Shown piece by piece: positions 1-5,364 of a DNA stretch of 6,522 bases; positions within the stretch are counted from its first letter, which is position 1, and each line of letters begins with the position of its first letter. The notes below the pieces were generated by a model, which was not told where the DNA came from, made no database searches, and saw only the letters and a list, made by a program, of their open reading frames with translations. Position numbers and translations under genes: made by a program. This DNA is from Chthoniobacterales bacterium (GTDB lineage: Bacteria; Verrucomicrobiota; Verrucomicrobiae; Chthoniobacterales; UBA10450). Where the stretch lies: the NCBI GenBank assembly GCA_003244125.1, contig QHBL01000372.1:861-7382 (forward strand). The letters run 5' to 3'.

Positions 1-50
1 CCATTGCCGATGACAGCGTAATCCTGAATCTTGGGCAATTCTGAACTCAT
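1..50 (-). CDS. GH15 glucoamylase-like protein, N-terminal fragment
   Basis: Only the first 16 codons plus two bases lie in the window; the gene continues off the left edge on the minus strand. Reading from the ATG at 50-48 gives MSSELPKIQDYAVIGNG. The block I-x-D-Y-A-x-I-G-[ND]-G is the characteristic opening of bacterial glycoside hydrolase family 15 proteins (glucoamylase or trehalase type, acting on alpha-glucosidic bonds), where it is normally followed by a short stretch ending in a Trp-Leu-Cys motif. No catalytic residue is inside the window, so substrate cannot be judged. There is no strong Shine-Dalgarno sequence in front of the ATG. The gene lies about 80 nt downstream of the broken PQ-loop gene and points the same way. 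A pair of short direct repeats sits just upstream of it. Confidence 0.6.
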   Translation of the reverse strand, partial: MSSELPKIQDYAVIGN

Positions 51-53
51 CTG

Positions 54-96
54 CTACTCAAGAACGCGTTCGACCGCTAGACTACTCAAGGAAGCG
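54..96. repeat. Pair of imperfect 15-bp direct repeats upstream of the GH15 gene
   Basis: CTACTCAAGAACGCG (54-68) and CTACTCAAGGAAGCG (82-96) match at 13 of 15 positions, and the first nine bases are identical. Their period is 28 bp. They fall in the only non-coding stretch before the GH15 start (51-132), so they could be regulator sites or leader repeats. Nothing else recognisable is in this stretch. Chance duplication is possible. Confidence 0.3.
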
Positions 97-132
97 CAAA
101 TTCGATACAGATCGCAAGTGCGTCCATGTCCC

Positions 133-424
133 TTACTTCCGAGCCATCATCTCACTCATCCTTCGATGATATGGACAGATACGATTGCTCCTCCGCACGA
201 GAATGATAGTCATTCCGATCGCTGCAATACTGACGACTTGCACAACACTCATGAGAAACTCTTCGCGAGTTATGCAGTAGATAAGAAGTATGGCGCTCGC
301 GATGAACCAAATCAGCCAGGTTGAAACGCTGATTCCCCAAGCGCATCTTTCAATCCAGATGATGTATCTGCGGGTAGTAAGCGATTATGATAAGAGCTGT
401 TCCAATCCAACCGATAACTTTCAT
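133..424 (-). pseudogene. PQ-loop (SemiSWEET-like) membrane protein, single-base frameshift
   Basis: The gene reads from the ATG at 424-422 to the TAA at 135-133 but changes frame once. Codons 1-23 give MKVIGWIGTALIIIAYYPQI followed by HHL; the frame then meets TGA. Skipping one G of the GG pair at 355-356 restores a 73-codon continuation beginning IERCAWGISVSTWLIWFIAS. The repaired protein is 96 aa, the usual size of bacterial SemiSWEET/PQ-loop proteins. It has three predicted membrane helices (about 2-19, 32-51 and 60-78), the Pro-Gln pair at residues 18-19, and a Cys-Pro-Tyr-His tail. The family includes small sugar or metabolite carriers that work as dimers; the substrate here is unknown. 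The start lies 15 nt after the DUF488 stop, so it is probably the last gene of the leftward operon. The break may be a real mutation or a sequencing/assembly error; the rest of the frame is intact, so decay would be recent. Confidence 0.72.
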
Positions 425-439
425 ATCAGAAGCTATCAA

Positions 440-787
440 TCAGCGCTTCTCAAGAAAGCCTTTCAACACCACCGCCTCATTGTGCTCTTGATCCCGAGCT
501 CCGTAGATAAGAGTAACGGTTCCTTCTTTAGCCTTGCTCCTGATTGTCGCGATCTGCTCCGGACGACGCTTAAGCTCTCTTTGATAACGCCCGCGGAAGC
601 TTCGCCATTTCTTCGGATCGTGCCCGAACCATTTGCGCAGTTCCGTGCTGGGAGCGATCTCTTTCAACCACAGATCGATGCTTGCTTTCCGCTTGGTCAA
701 ACCGCGCGGCCAGAGCCTGTCCACGAGAATGCGCGTGCCATCCGCTTTGTCGGGTTTTTCATAAGCTCTTTTCAGCTTAATATTCAT
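440..787 (-). CDS. DUF488 family protein (YeaO-like)
   Basis: This 115-aa cytoplasmic protein matches the small DUF488/YeaO family across its full length. Visible family blocks are [11 protein letters not shown] at residues 19-29, then a segment reading [20 protein letters not shown] from residue 39, and a C-terminal T-L-I-Y-G-A-R-D block followed by H-N-E-A-V-V-L. The biochemical role is not established; the proteins are basic, single-domain and often next to redox or stress genes. The start at 787 is supported by the conserved N-terminal M-x-I-x-x-K-R-A-Y-E block. A GAGGGA-type ribosome site lies about 10 nt upstream. It begins 23 nt after the stop of the flavin reductase gene and is followed after 15 nt by the PQ-loop gene, so it sits inside the leftward operon. 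Confidence 0.88.
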   Translation of the reverse strand: MNIKLKRAYEKPDKADGTRILVDRLWPRGLTKRKASIDLWLKEIAPSTELRKWFGHDPKKWRSFRGRYQRELKRRPEQIATIRSKAKEGTVTLIYGARDQEHNEAVVLKGFLEKR

Positions 788-810
788 TCCCTGGTCTTCC
801 CTCGCCTAAC

Positions 811-1533
811 CTAATAACCGGTAAATTCCTCGGTCCGGATATTGTCATCGTTGATTCCTGACTCACGGAGAATTTTGCGCATCGCAGCTACCATCGCGGG
901 CGGACCTGAGACGTAGTAAATGGGTCGAGTGAGATCATCGATATACTTCATGAGCATCGCTTTCGTGACATGTCCGGTTTCGCCATGCCACTCGCTCGCT
1001 GATTTTTGCATCTCTGTCATGGTGCCGACAAAGATGCAGTTCGGATTGCCCTTATGAGTTTCTCTCAACTCGTTCAGAAAGGCTGAGTCTTCCGATCTTC
1101 TATTGGAATCGAAGACGAAGATCTTGTGCAGAAGATTATCGTGAGCGGTTTGGAGAGTGATGCTTCTGACGGGAGTAATGCCAATGCCTCCGGTGAGAAA
1201 GACCGCAGGAACCAGCACATTGTTATGTAGCGTGAGCGAGCCATGGGGAGCGTCCATCGTGATTTCCGTCCCCGGTTCCATGGTTTTTAAGACTCGCTTG
1301 AAGGCGGTGTCACGCATCCGTGTCGCAATCATGATATCATCTTCGTACGGCGCGCTCGCGAGCGAGAAGCTTCGCACATTTCCTTCCGCATCCGTTTGCG
1401 ATGGATTAATGAGAGTGAAGTCACCGAATTGGCCCGCTTTGAAAACAAATCCCGGTGGCTTTTCAAAATGAAACGCCATTGTTCCAGAAGCTACTTCCTC
1501 TTTGCTTTTCAACTTGATCTTGTAGATCGCCAT
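811..1533 (-). CDS. Ferredoxin-NADP reductase-type FAD/NAD(P)-binding oxidoreductase
   Basis: This 240-aa protein has the two-domain fold of the ferredoxin-NADP+ reductase superfamily and should move electrons between NAD(P)H and a partner through FAD. The FAD-binding beta-barrel covers about residues 1-105, with the flavin motif R-S-F-S-L-A-S at 54-60. The nucleotide domain follows, with G-G-I-G-I-T-P at 115-121 and Y-Y-V-S-G-P-P-A-M-V at 206-215. The C-terminus E-E-F-T-G-Y is a typical family ending. There is no 2Fe-2S or globin domain, so it needs a separate carrier. No signal peptide or membrane helix is seen. An AGGAGA ribosome site (1542-1537) sits 3 nt from the ATG and fixes the start. 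It lies in the operon headed by a c-type cytochrome, which suggests a shared electron-transfer role, but a periplasmic cytochrome is unlikely to be its direct partner. Confidence 0.9.
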   Translation of the reverse strand: MAIYKIKLKSKEEVASGTMAFHFEKPPGFVFKAGQFGDFTLINPSQTDAEGNVRSFSLASAPYEDDIMIATRMRDTAFKRVLKTMEPGTEITMDAPHGSLTLHNNVLVPAVFLTGGIGITPVRSITLQTAHDNLLHKIFVFDSNRRSEDSAFLNELRETHKGNPNCIFVGTMTEMQKSASEWHGETGHVTKAMLMKYIDDLTRPIYYVSGPPAMVAAMRKILRESGINDDNIRTEEFTGY

Positions 1534-1536
1534 ACT

Positions 1537-1542
1537 TCTCCT
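1537..1542 (-). promoter_or_regulatory. Shine-Dalgarno site of the flavin reductase
   Basis: AGGAGA on the minus strand, 3 nt before the ATG at 1533. It is one of the two strongest ribosome sites in the window, although the spacing is short. Confidence 0.6.
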
Positions 1543-1576
1543 TGTCTAATTCGCGCGCAGCCGATTTCGAGCCGAA

Positions 1577-1732
1577 TTATCGTTGATCCGCCCACGAAAG
1601 CTTTGACACACCGATCTTGCTCGCGACGAGCTTCTCGAGCTTGACCATATCGACGGTAAATTTGCGAATGCCTTCAGCGTCCTTTTCCGTCGTCATGGCG
1701 TTGTCGTTTACTTTGCGTCGACAGGCGCTCAT
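1577..1732 (-). pseudogene. Transaldolase C-terminal remnant
   Basis: The 223-nt gap between the DUF2231 and flavin reductase genes contains a 51-codon minus-strand frame that ends at TAA (1579-1577). Its middle reads NDNAMTTEKDAEGIRKF, followed by T-V-D-M-V-K-L-E-K-L. That matches the C-terminal helix of transaldolase (Asn-x-x-Ala-Met-x-Thr-Glu-Lys, x-Glu-Gly-Ile-Arg-x-Phe, x-Asp, Lys-Leu-Glu). Transaldolase is a pentose-phosphate enzyme of roughly 220-390 aa. Its catalytic lysine and barrel are missing: an in-frame TGA lies just upstream at 1744-1742 and the DUF2231 gene begins beyond it. The piece is therefore a stranded 3' end left by a deletion or rearrangement. The ATG at 1732 is only the first possible start; no ribosome site supports it and expression is doubtful. 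A short fragment that has gained a new role cannot be excluded. Confidence 0.65.
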
Positions 1733-1756
1733 AATCTTTTTTCAAATGCGATTCGG

Positions 1757-2206
1757 TCAGATACTTTGATCGGGCGGCTGCTTCACGGCCACGCCGCGCA
1801 CGTAAACAAGTTCGCCGCCAAGCCAGCCCGAAATTACGATCAGAACAATGCCAATTATCGATAGTATGATCGGAAGATTGTCGCCCGGCGCGCGATGCAT
1901 TCGCAGCCAGAAATTCAACGCAAAGATCGCGACCGCGAGCAGATTGATAAACATGTGCCAGAGAGCGATCGATTTCGTTTTCGGGTTACTGATGTCGGTC
2001 AAGTCGATAAAGCCCGGAAGGGCCGCGATGAGTGCGCCGACGGTGCCGCCGGCGATGGTGTAGAAAGCGACATCATTCCAGACGGCGCCGCCCCAGCCCA
2101 TCTTGAAGATGACATCGCTGACCAGTGAAAAAATCCACAGGCCTATCGGGAGTGGAATCAGCATTGCGTGCAATGGATGCCCTTTGAGACTTGCGGGTGA
2201 TGACAT
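1757..2206 (-). CDS. DUF2231 four-helix membrane protein
   Basis: This 149-aa inner-membrane protein belongs to the DUF2231 family. The opening G-H-P-L-H-A-M-L-I-P-L-P-I-G block (residues 9-22) and the S-G-W-L-G-G-E-L-V-Y block (about 125-134) are the family signatures. Four membrane helices are predicted at about 12-34, 45-66, 82-102 and 111-130. The histidines at 10, 13, 84 and 104 lie in or near helices and could bind a cofactor, but no ligand is known from sequence. The family often occurs beside cytochromes and other redox genes, as here: it starts 42 nt after the di-heme cytochrome stop. AGAAGG (2218-2213), 6 nt before the ATG, supports the start. A plausible but unproven role is to help anchor or connect the exported cytochrome to the membrane electron chain. 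Confidence 0.85.
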   Translation of the reverse strand: MSSPASLKGHPLHAMLIPLPIGLWIFSLVSDVIFKMGWGGAVWNDVAFYTIAGGTVGALIAALPGFIDLTDISNPKTKSIALWHMFINLLAVAIFALNFWLRMHRAPGDNLPIILSIIGIVLIVISGWLGGELVYVRGVAVKQPPDQSI

Positions 2207-2248
2207 GGTGAACCTTCTTCTTTTCTAAGTTTGACGTTTGCGATTCCG

Positions 2249-3634
2249 CTACAAGGACTTCAAATATTCGATCAGGTCATTCTTTTCTTGCTCGGTCAAC
2301 GCAAGATTCGAAAGCGTGTCGTAATGATCGACGACATCGCCCAAGGTCGCGAAACGGCCATCATGATAGAAGCCGCCCTTTTGATGGGTCCATAGACCTG
2401 CCAGTGGCGAAGTGCGGTATTTGTGGGTGGGCGATCTGTCCGCCTGGAAAGAATCCACACCCACTTCCGCCGGAGTATGCAAGTTTTCTCCGGGTTCGGT
2501 AAAGAGCGGCGGGACATGGCATGTGGCGCACTTTGCTTTGCCTCCAAAAATTTCTTTACCACGAGTCGCTTTCGTTTGGTCAAAGCTGGTTTTGGGAGGT
2601 TTCGGCGCCGGAATGGCGAGCTGATAGAAATGAAGCGCACCAAATTTTGCAGTCACCAGATCGGGCTTGCCGCGGGTATTGCCAGCGCCACTCTTGGCGG
2701 CAACCGGATATTGGCTCTTGTCGTCGAACCGAGCGTCAAAAAAAGTGCCTGATCCGTGCATCTCCGTGACCGCGACGAATGCATTCCAATAGGGAACCGA
2801 TCCGAAGCCGGTCCATGTGTGCAGATTCACGCCAGCCAGCCCAAACGCGGGTGGAATGAGCGTGCCGGCTTGAGCTCCATCCGGCCGCAAAGCTTTGCCA
2901 TCCTTGTCGAGTTCTGCGTCGAATCGGCCAGGACCCCAACTGGCGAGCACCTTCTTCAGCGTCGCTTCATCCACGCCCAGCAGATCAGTGAATGGCTTGA
3001 GGTTGGGTGCGAGCGAGATAATTGCGCCCACGTTCAAATCCCGAGCCGCCCAACCATCAAGCCGCTTTCCGATCCCTGGCGCAAATGAATCATCAACCGC
3101 GGAGTGGCACACGGCGCAGCGAAGCCCGAGCGACTTCAAGCTCCCTTGTTTGTCGAAAAATCCTTTCACGCCCACGACTGCATCCAGTTTGAGCAACGCG
3201 ACGGTCGTCGCGGGATCGTTCATATCGATCTTGCCGGCCTTGATTTGAGCAACAAGTTCTTTCGGCAGCGCGTCCGCGTCGACCTTGAGGCCCACCGCCA
3301 AAGCAGTCTTCGGGCTCACTCCTGGACCGACGCCGCCGTTCTTCTCGCCGGCGATCGCTTTGTGGAGCTGGAGCGCATCGCCCCAGAATGCCTCACTGCC
3401 GAAAGTATCGAAACGAAAGATTCGTCTGCCTTCTTCGATCATTTTTTGCGCGTTCGCGCCGATCGCGCGATCGTTCTCGGAAAGCAATTCTCTGGATACT
3501 TTCGATGCGCTCTTGTCCTGATCGGCGGCTCGCAATTTAAAGCACAGAAGCGGACTCAGTCCCATCAGCAGAGTCGCGACCAAACGAAAAGTATTCTTTT
3601 GTCGCCGGTCTTTGAAGCTTGCGATTGATGGCAT
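2249..3634 (-). CDS. Exported di-heme c-type cytochrome (cytochrome c peroxidase/MauG-like superfamily)
   Basis: This 461-aa protein has a basic N-terminus and a hydrophobic segment (about residues 17-33) ending near A-A-D, a likely Sec signal peptide with cleavage around residue 37. Two C-x-x-C-H heme-attachment sites are present: CAVCH at 173-177 and CATCH at 369-373. The C-terminal part carries the di-heme peroxidase-like run Y-R-T-S-P-L-A-G-L-W, then G-G-F-Y-H-D-G-R-F-A-T-L-G-D-V-V-D-H-Y (residues 421-438), and a final L-x-E-Y-L-K-S-L. The N-terminal half has H-K-A-I-A-G, then G-V-G-P-G-V-S-P-K-T-A-L-A-V-G-L-K-V. The protein should be periplasmic and carry electrons or oxidise/reduce a small substrate; hydrogen peroxide reduction is possible but not shown. 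AAGGAG (3647-3642), 7 nt before the ATG, supports the start. It heads the leftward operon and is divergent from a SufR-like regulator. Confidence 0.88.
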   Translation of the reverse strand: MPSIASFKDRRQKNTFRLVATLLMGLSPLLCFKLRAADQDKSASKVSRELLSENDRAIGANAQKMIEEGRRIFRFDTFGSEAFWGDALQLHKAIAGEKNGGVGPGVSPKTALAVGLKVDADALPKELVAQIKAGKIDMNDPATTVALLKLDAVVGVKGFFDKQGSLKSLGLRCAVCHSAVDDSFAPGIGKRLDGWAARDLNVGAIISLAPNLKPFTDLLGVDEATLKKVLASWGPGRFDAELDKDGKALRPDGAQAGTLIPPAFGLAGVNLHTWTGFGSVPYWNAFVAVTEMHGSGTFFDARFDDKSQYPVAAKSGAGNTRGKPDLVTAKFGALHFYQLAIPAPKPPKTSFDQTKATRGKEIFGGKAKCATCHVPPLFTEPGENLHTPAEVGVDSFQADRSPTHKYRTSPLAGLWTHQKGGFYHDGRFATLGDVVDHYDTLSNLALTEQEKNDLIEYLKSL

Positions 3635-3641
3635 AGGCGAT

Positions 3642-3647
3642 CTCCTT
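3642..3647 (-). promoter_or_regulatory. Shine-Dalgarno site of the di-heme cytochrome
   Basis: AAGGAG on the minus strand with a 7-nt spacer to the ATG at 3634. It decides the start and makes the cytochrome a likely well-translated first gene of the operon. Confidence 0.65.
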
Positions 3648-3671
3648 TTGCGACTTCGGCTGCCTGAAATC

Positions 3672-3682
3672 CAACAATGTTG
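3672..3682. promoter_or_regulatory. Palindrome CAACAATGTTG, candidate operator
   Basis: A perfect inverted repeat, CAACA-A-TGTTG, centred at 3677 in the divergent region between the cytochrome and the regulator. Cyanobacterial SufR is known to bind CAAC...GTTG inverted repeats with a longer spacer. The resemblance is suggestive because the adjacent gene encodes a SufR-like protein, but the spacing differs and binding is inferred. Confidence 0.4.
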
Positions 3683-3696
3683 AAGTCAGCCCTAAT

Positions 3697-3718
3697 AGGT
3701 CAAGCGTTTATTTGACTT
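3697..3718. promoter_or_regulatory. Inverted repeat AGGTCAA-N8-TTGACTT, candidate operator/promoter overlap
   Basis: AGGTCAA (3697-3703) and TTGACTT (3712-3718) pair at 6 of 7 positions around an 8-nt AT-rich spacer. A third related half-site, AAGTCA, lies at 3683-3688, 14 bp upstream of the first arm. The arms include TTGAC-type -35-like hexamers on both strands, but I see no good -10 box at proper distance in either direction. It is most likely a second regulator site or part of the divergent promoters. Confidence 0.35.
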
Positions 3719-3757
3719 AATTGTGAAGCCCGATGGAATCCTCTACGGTCATTCGCA

Positions 3758-4441
3758 ATGCGCGCGAAAGTTCCCGGCTGGAGCAGCCGCTTTTTCGATT
3801 CGACTCGAGGCCAGATTATCATCTTGCTGCGGCAGAAAGTGCGCACAGTCGCCGAGCTGGCCGGCGCCCTCGGCCGCACGGACAACGCCATTCGCGCGCA
3901 TCTGGCAACTCTCGAGCGCGACAGCCTCGTGCGCCGCAGCGGCGAAAGCCCCGGTTTCCGCAAGCCACACTATTCCTACGAGCTGACCCCCGAAGCGGAG
4001 GATCTTTTTACAAAGACCTATGGTCCACTACTCAATCGCATCCTCACCGCCCTCAAGAAACGCTTCGGTTCCAAACAAGTCATAGCCGTGCTACGTGAGG
4101 TGGGTCGCGGCATTGCCGCGTCTCGCGAATTGCGAGGCGAGGCGGCGTTTAACGAGAGGCTCGAACAAGTCGTGAAGCTTTTTCACGAGTTCGGCGGCCA
4201 AGCCCACGTCGAGCGCAGTGACGGAATCGCGCTCATTCGCGGTACAACGTGCCCGCTTGCCGCAGTCACCGGCGATCACCCGGAAGTCTGCCAGATGATC
4301 CAGACGCTCATCTCCGAGATCGTCGGCGCACCCGTCCGCCAGAAATGTCGGCGCGCGCCGGTGCCCAAATGCTGCTTTGAGGTGAAATTGTCGCACCGGA
4401 AATCAACGCGGGGCCGAGCAAGGTCGCGCCCGCGCCGGTAA
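3758..4441 (+). CDS. SufR-like winged-helix transcriptional regulator with C-terminal cysteine domain
   Basis: This 227-aa cytoplasmic protein has an N-terminal winged-helix domain. Residues 11-40 (F-F-D-S-T-R-G, then T-V-A-E-L-A-G-A-L-G) and 41-60 (D-N-A-I-R-A-H-L-A-T-L-E-R-D-S-L-V-R-R) form the helix-turn-helix and wing. Residues 66-95 carry the usual R-K-P-H-Y-S-Y-E-L-T-P-E-A-E and Y-G-P-L-L blocks. The C-terminal domain has G-T-T-C-P-L at 162-167 with C165-x12-C178, then C197 and C205-C206. In SufR-type repressors four such cysteines hold an Fe-S cluster; here the first pair keeps its spacing, the last falls about where expected, and the third is displaced. Cluster binding is plausible, not shown. 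ATG 3758 is the only ATG after the in-frame TGA at 3713, and no clear ribosome site precedes it. The tail after residue 210 is very basic. Divergence from the cytochrome operon suggests it controls that operon and itself. Confidence 0.82.
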   Translation: MRAKVPGWSSRFFDSTRGQIIILLRQKVRTVAELAGALGRTDNAIRAHLATLERDSLVRRSGESPGFRKPHYSYELTPEAEDLFTKTYGPLLNRILTALKKRFGSKQVIAVLREVGRGIAASRELRGEAAFNERLEQVVKLFHEFGGQAHVERSDGIALIRGTTCPLAAVTGDHPEVCQMIQTLISEIVGAPVRQKCRRAPVPKCCFEVKLSHRKSTRGRARSRPRR

Positions 4442-4458
4442 GATGATGCAGATTTCCG

Positions 4459-4534
4459 CGCCGGAATTGAGATTGTATAGCATTAGCGCGAGCTGTACAA
4501 TCTCGTAGGCATGAGACGTCATTTCCGGCGTTTT
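4459..4534 (+). terminator. Nested inverted repeat ending in TTTT, possible terminator or structured RNA
   Basis: The outer arms CGCCGGAA (4459-4466) and TTCCGGCG (4523-4530) are perfectly complementary. Inside them GAGATTGTATAGC (4469-4481) pairs with GCTGTACAATCTC (4492-4504) at 12 of 13 positions around a 10-nt loop. An unpaired 18-nt strand (4505-4522) lies on the 3' side only. The outer stem is followed directly by TTTT (4531-4534), so the whole could end the regulator transcript, whose stop is 17 nt upstream. The size and asymmetry are unusual for a simple terminator; a structured RNA or a mobile palindromic repeat is an alternative. Confidence 0.5.
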
Positions 4535-4558
4535 ATCACGTTTTCGTAAGCACAAGTT

Positions 4559-4723
4559 ATGTGCGCTGCCGTTGTCGAACCGAGAGAAAGTGAGACGAAG
4601 CTGAGTCAACTCGTGCGCGAACTGCGACGATTCAGTCGGCATCGAAACCCCGCGTATCGCGAGCTGCTGCACCGGGCGAAGGAACGTGGTATTCCGGTGC
4701 TTGCTGGATGGCTTCTCGGGTGA
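4559..4723 (+). CDS. Doubtful small ORF, 54 aa, antisense to the PRC-barrel 3' end
   Basis: A plus-strand frame from ATG 4559 to TGA 4723 encodes a basic, helix-prone peptide with L-S-Q-L-V-R-E-L-R-R-F, then Y-R-E-L-L-H-R-A-K-E-R-G and a hydrophobic end, V-L-A-G-W-L-L-G. It overlaps the last 92 nt of the PRC-barrel gene on the other strand, in the part where that protein is least conserved. There is no recognisable ribosome site and I do not recognise a family. It could be a real convergent small gene or a chance frame; I lean to chance. It is listed because 4442-4631 otherwise holds only the nested hairpin. Confidence 0.2.
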   Translation: MCAAVVEPRESETKLSQLVRELRRFSRHRNPAYRELLHRAKERGIPVLAGWLLG

Positions 4724-5360
4724 TGCTCACGAATACCTTCGAGTCGTCGTAACTGATCCGGTCGATGTGATCGGGTGAAATCACGATCTCCTTGCCGGAA
4801 AACCAATGGCCAGTTTCGACGACCAGGTGACGAATCGCCCAGCTCTTCTCGTCCATCATCAAATCACTGACGTGTCCGATGGATCCGTCAGTGGCCTGAA
4901 TGTGGTAGCCATCGATCGCTTGTGAGCTTCGCAAATGAGAATCGTCGTCACTGTTCCGGGCTCGGGAACCGGCACCTGTTTGCGTTCCGGACGATGGATA
5001 GGGAGACGGCGGAGCCACTGGAAAGCCGCCTACGCCCCAATAAGACGGCCATCCGTAGTAACGATAATATTCCTCTTCATATTGTCGCGACACCGGTTTG
5101 TGCGCCTCAATCGGAGGACTCTTCTCGATTTGCTGCCGAGTCAGGTTCACCACTAGGGATTTTCCGTCTGGAGAGAGATCGCCGAAAGCGTGAGGAGAAA
5201 TCAGCACTGAGCGTCCCGACAACCACGAACCGGTGTCCACCACAACATAACGAACAACCCATTTCTGATCGTCGAAATAGAAGTCCTTGATGTGGCCGAT
5301 GTCGCTGTTCCGCGTAACGAGTTTTGCGCCGTAAAGTTGTTGCTTAATGCTTCGTAACAT
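4632..5360 (-). CDS. Double PRC-barrel domain protein
   Basis: This 242-aa protein contains two PRC-barrel domains, at about residues 11-82 and 151-222, that align with each other. Each runs D-x-x-I-G-H-[IV]-x-D, then a Trp-containing strand (K-W-V-V-R-Y-V-V-V-D-T-G and S-W-A-I-R-H-L-V-V-E-T-G), W-[LF]-S-G-[RK], I-S-P, and a closing T-R-[QE]-x-I-[EQ]. PRC-barrels occur in RimM, in photosynthetic reaction-centre H subunits and in many stress-linked small proteins, where they mediate protein or RNA contacts; the role here is unknown. The linker (94-126) is rich in Tyr, Trp, Gly and Pro and is probably flexible. No signal peptide or membrane helix is visible. The start is set by domain position; the ribosome site is weak, and the start lies 4 nt after the upstream ORF stop, which suggests translational coupling. 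Confidence 0.85.
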   Translation of the reverse strand: MLRSIKQQLYGAKLVTRNSDIGHIKDFYFDDQKWVVRYVVVDTGSWLSGRSVLISPHAFGDLSPDGKSLVVNLTRQQIEKSPPIEAHKPVSRQYEEEYYRYYGWPSYWGVGGFPVAPPSPYPSSGTQTGAGSRARNSDDDSHLRSSQAIDGYHIQATDGSIGHVSDLMMDEKSWAIRHLVVETGHWFSGKEIVISPDHIDRISYDDSKVFVSITREAIQQAPEYHVPSPGAAARDTRGFDAD

Positions 5361-5364
5361 AATT

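Noticed and set aside
290..814. Long plus-strand open frame of 174 codons
   Set aside because: It is antisense to the DUF488 gene and the PQ-loop remnant, both of which have clear family motifs; its translation has no recognisable pattern.
1680..1756. Second minus-strand frame reading SKYLTESHLKKDYERLS between DUF2231 and the transaldolase piece
   Set aside because: It looks protein-like for about 16 residues but has no start of its own, overlaps the DUF2231 end and does not match transaldolase; I could not assign it.
3460..3473. Perfect 14-bp palindrome CGATCGCGCGATCG
   Set aside because: It lies inside the cytochrome coding sequence (codons for Asn-Asp-Arg-Ala-Ile-Gly) and is explained by codon choice; no partner site is nearby.
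3104..3628. Plus-strand open frame of 174 codons
   Set aside because: It is a shadow of the di-heme cytochrome on the other strand, whose heme motifs are unambiguous.
3733..4098. Alternative plus-strand frame starting before the regulator
   Set aside because: It overlaps the winged-helix gene in another frame and is Arg/Ser/His-rich with no domain pattern, typical of a GC-rich shadow.
4403..4672. Minus-strand 89-codon frame across the nested hairpin
   Set aside because: It overlaps the ends of two good genes, reads through the hairpin arms and shows no family; no ribosome site.
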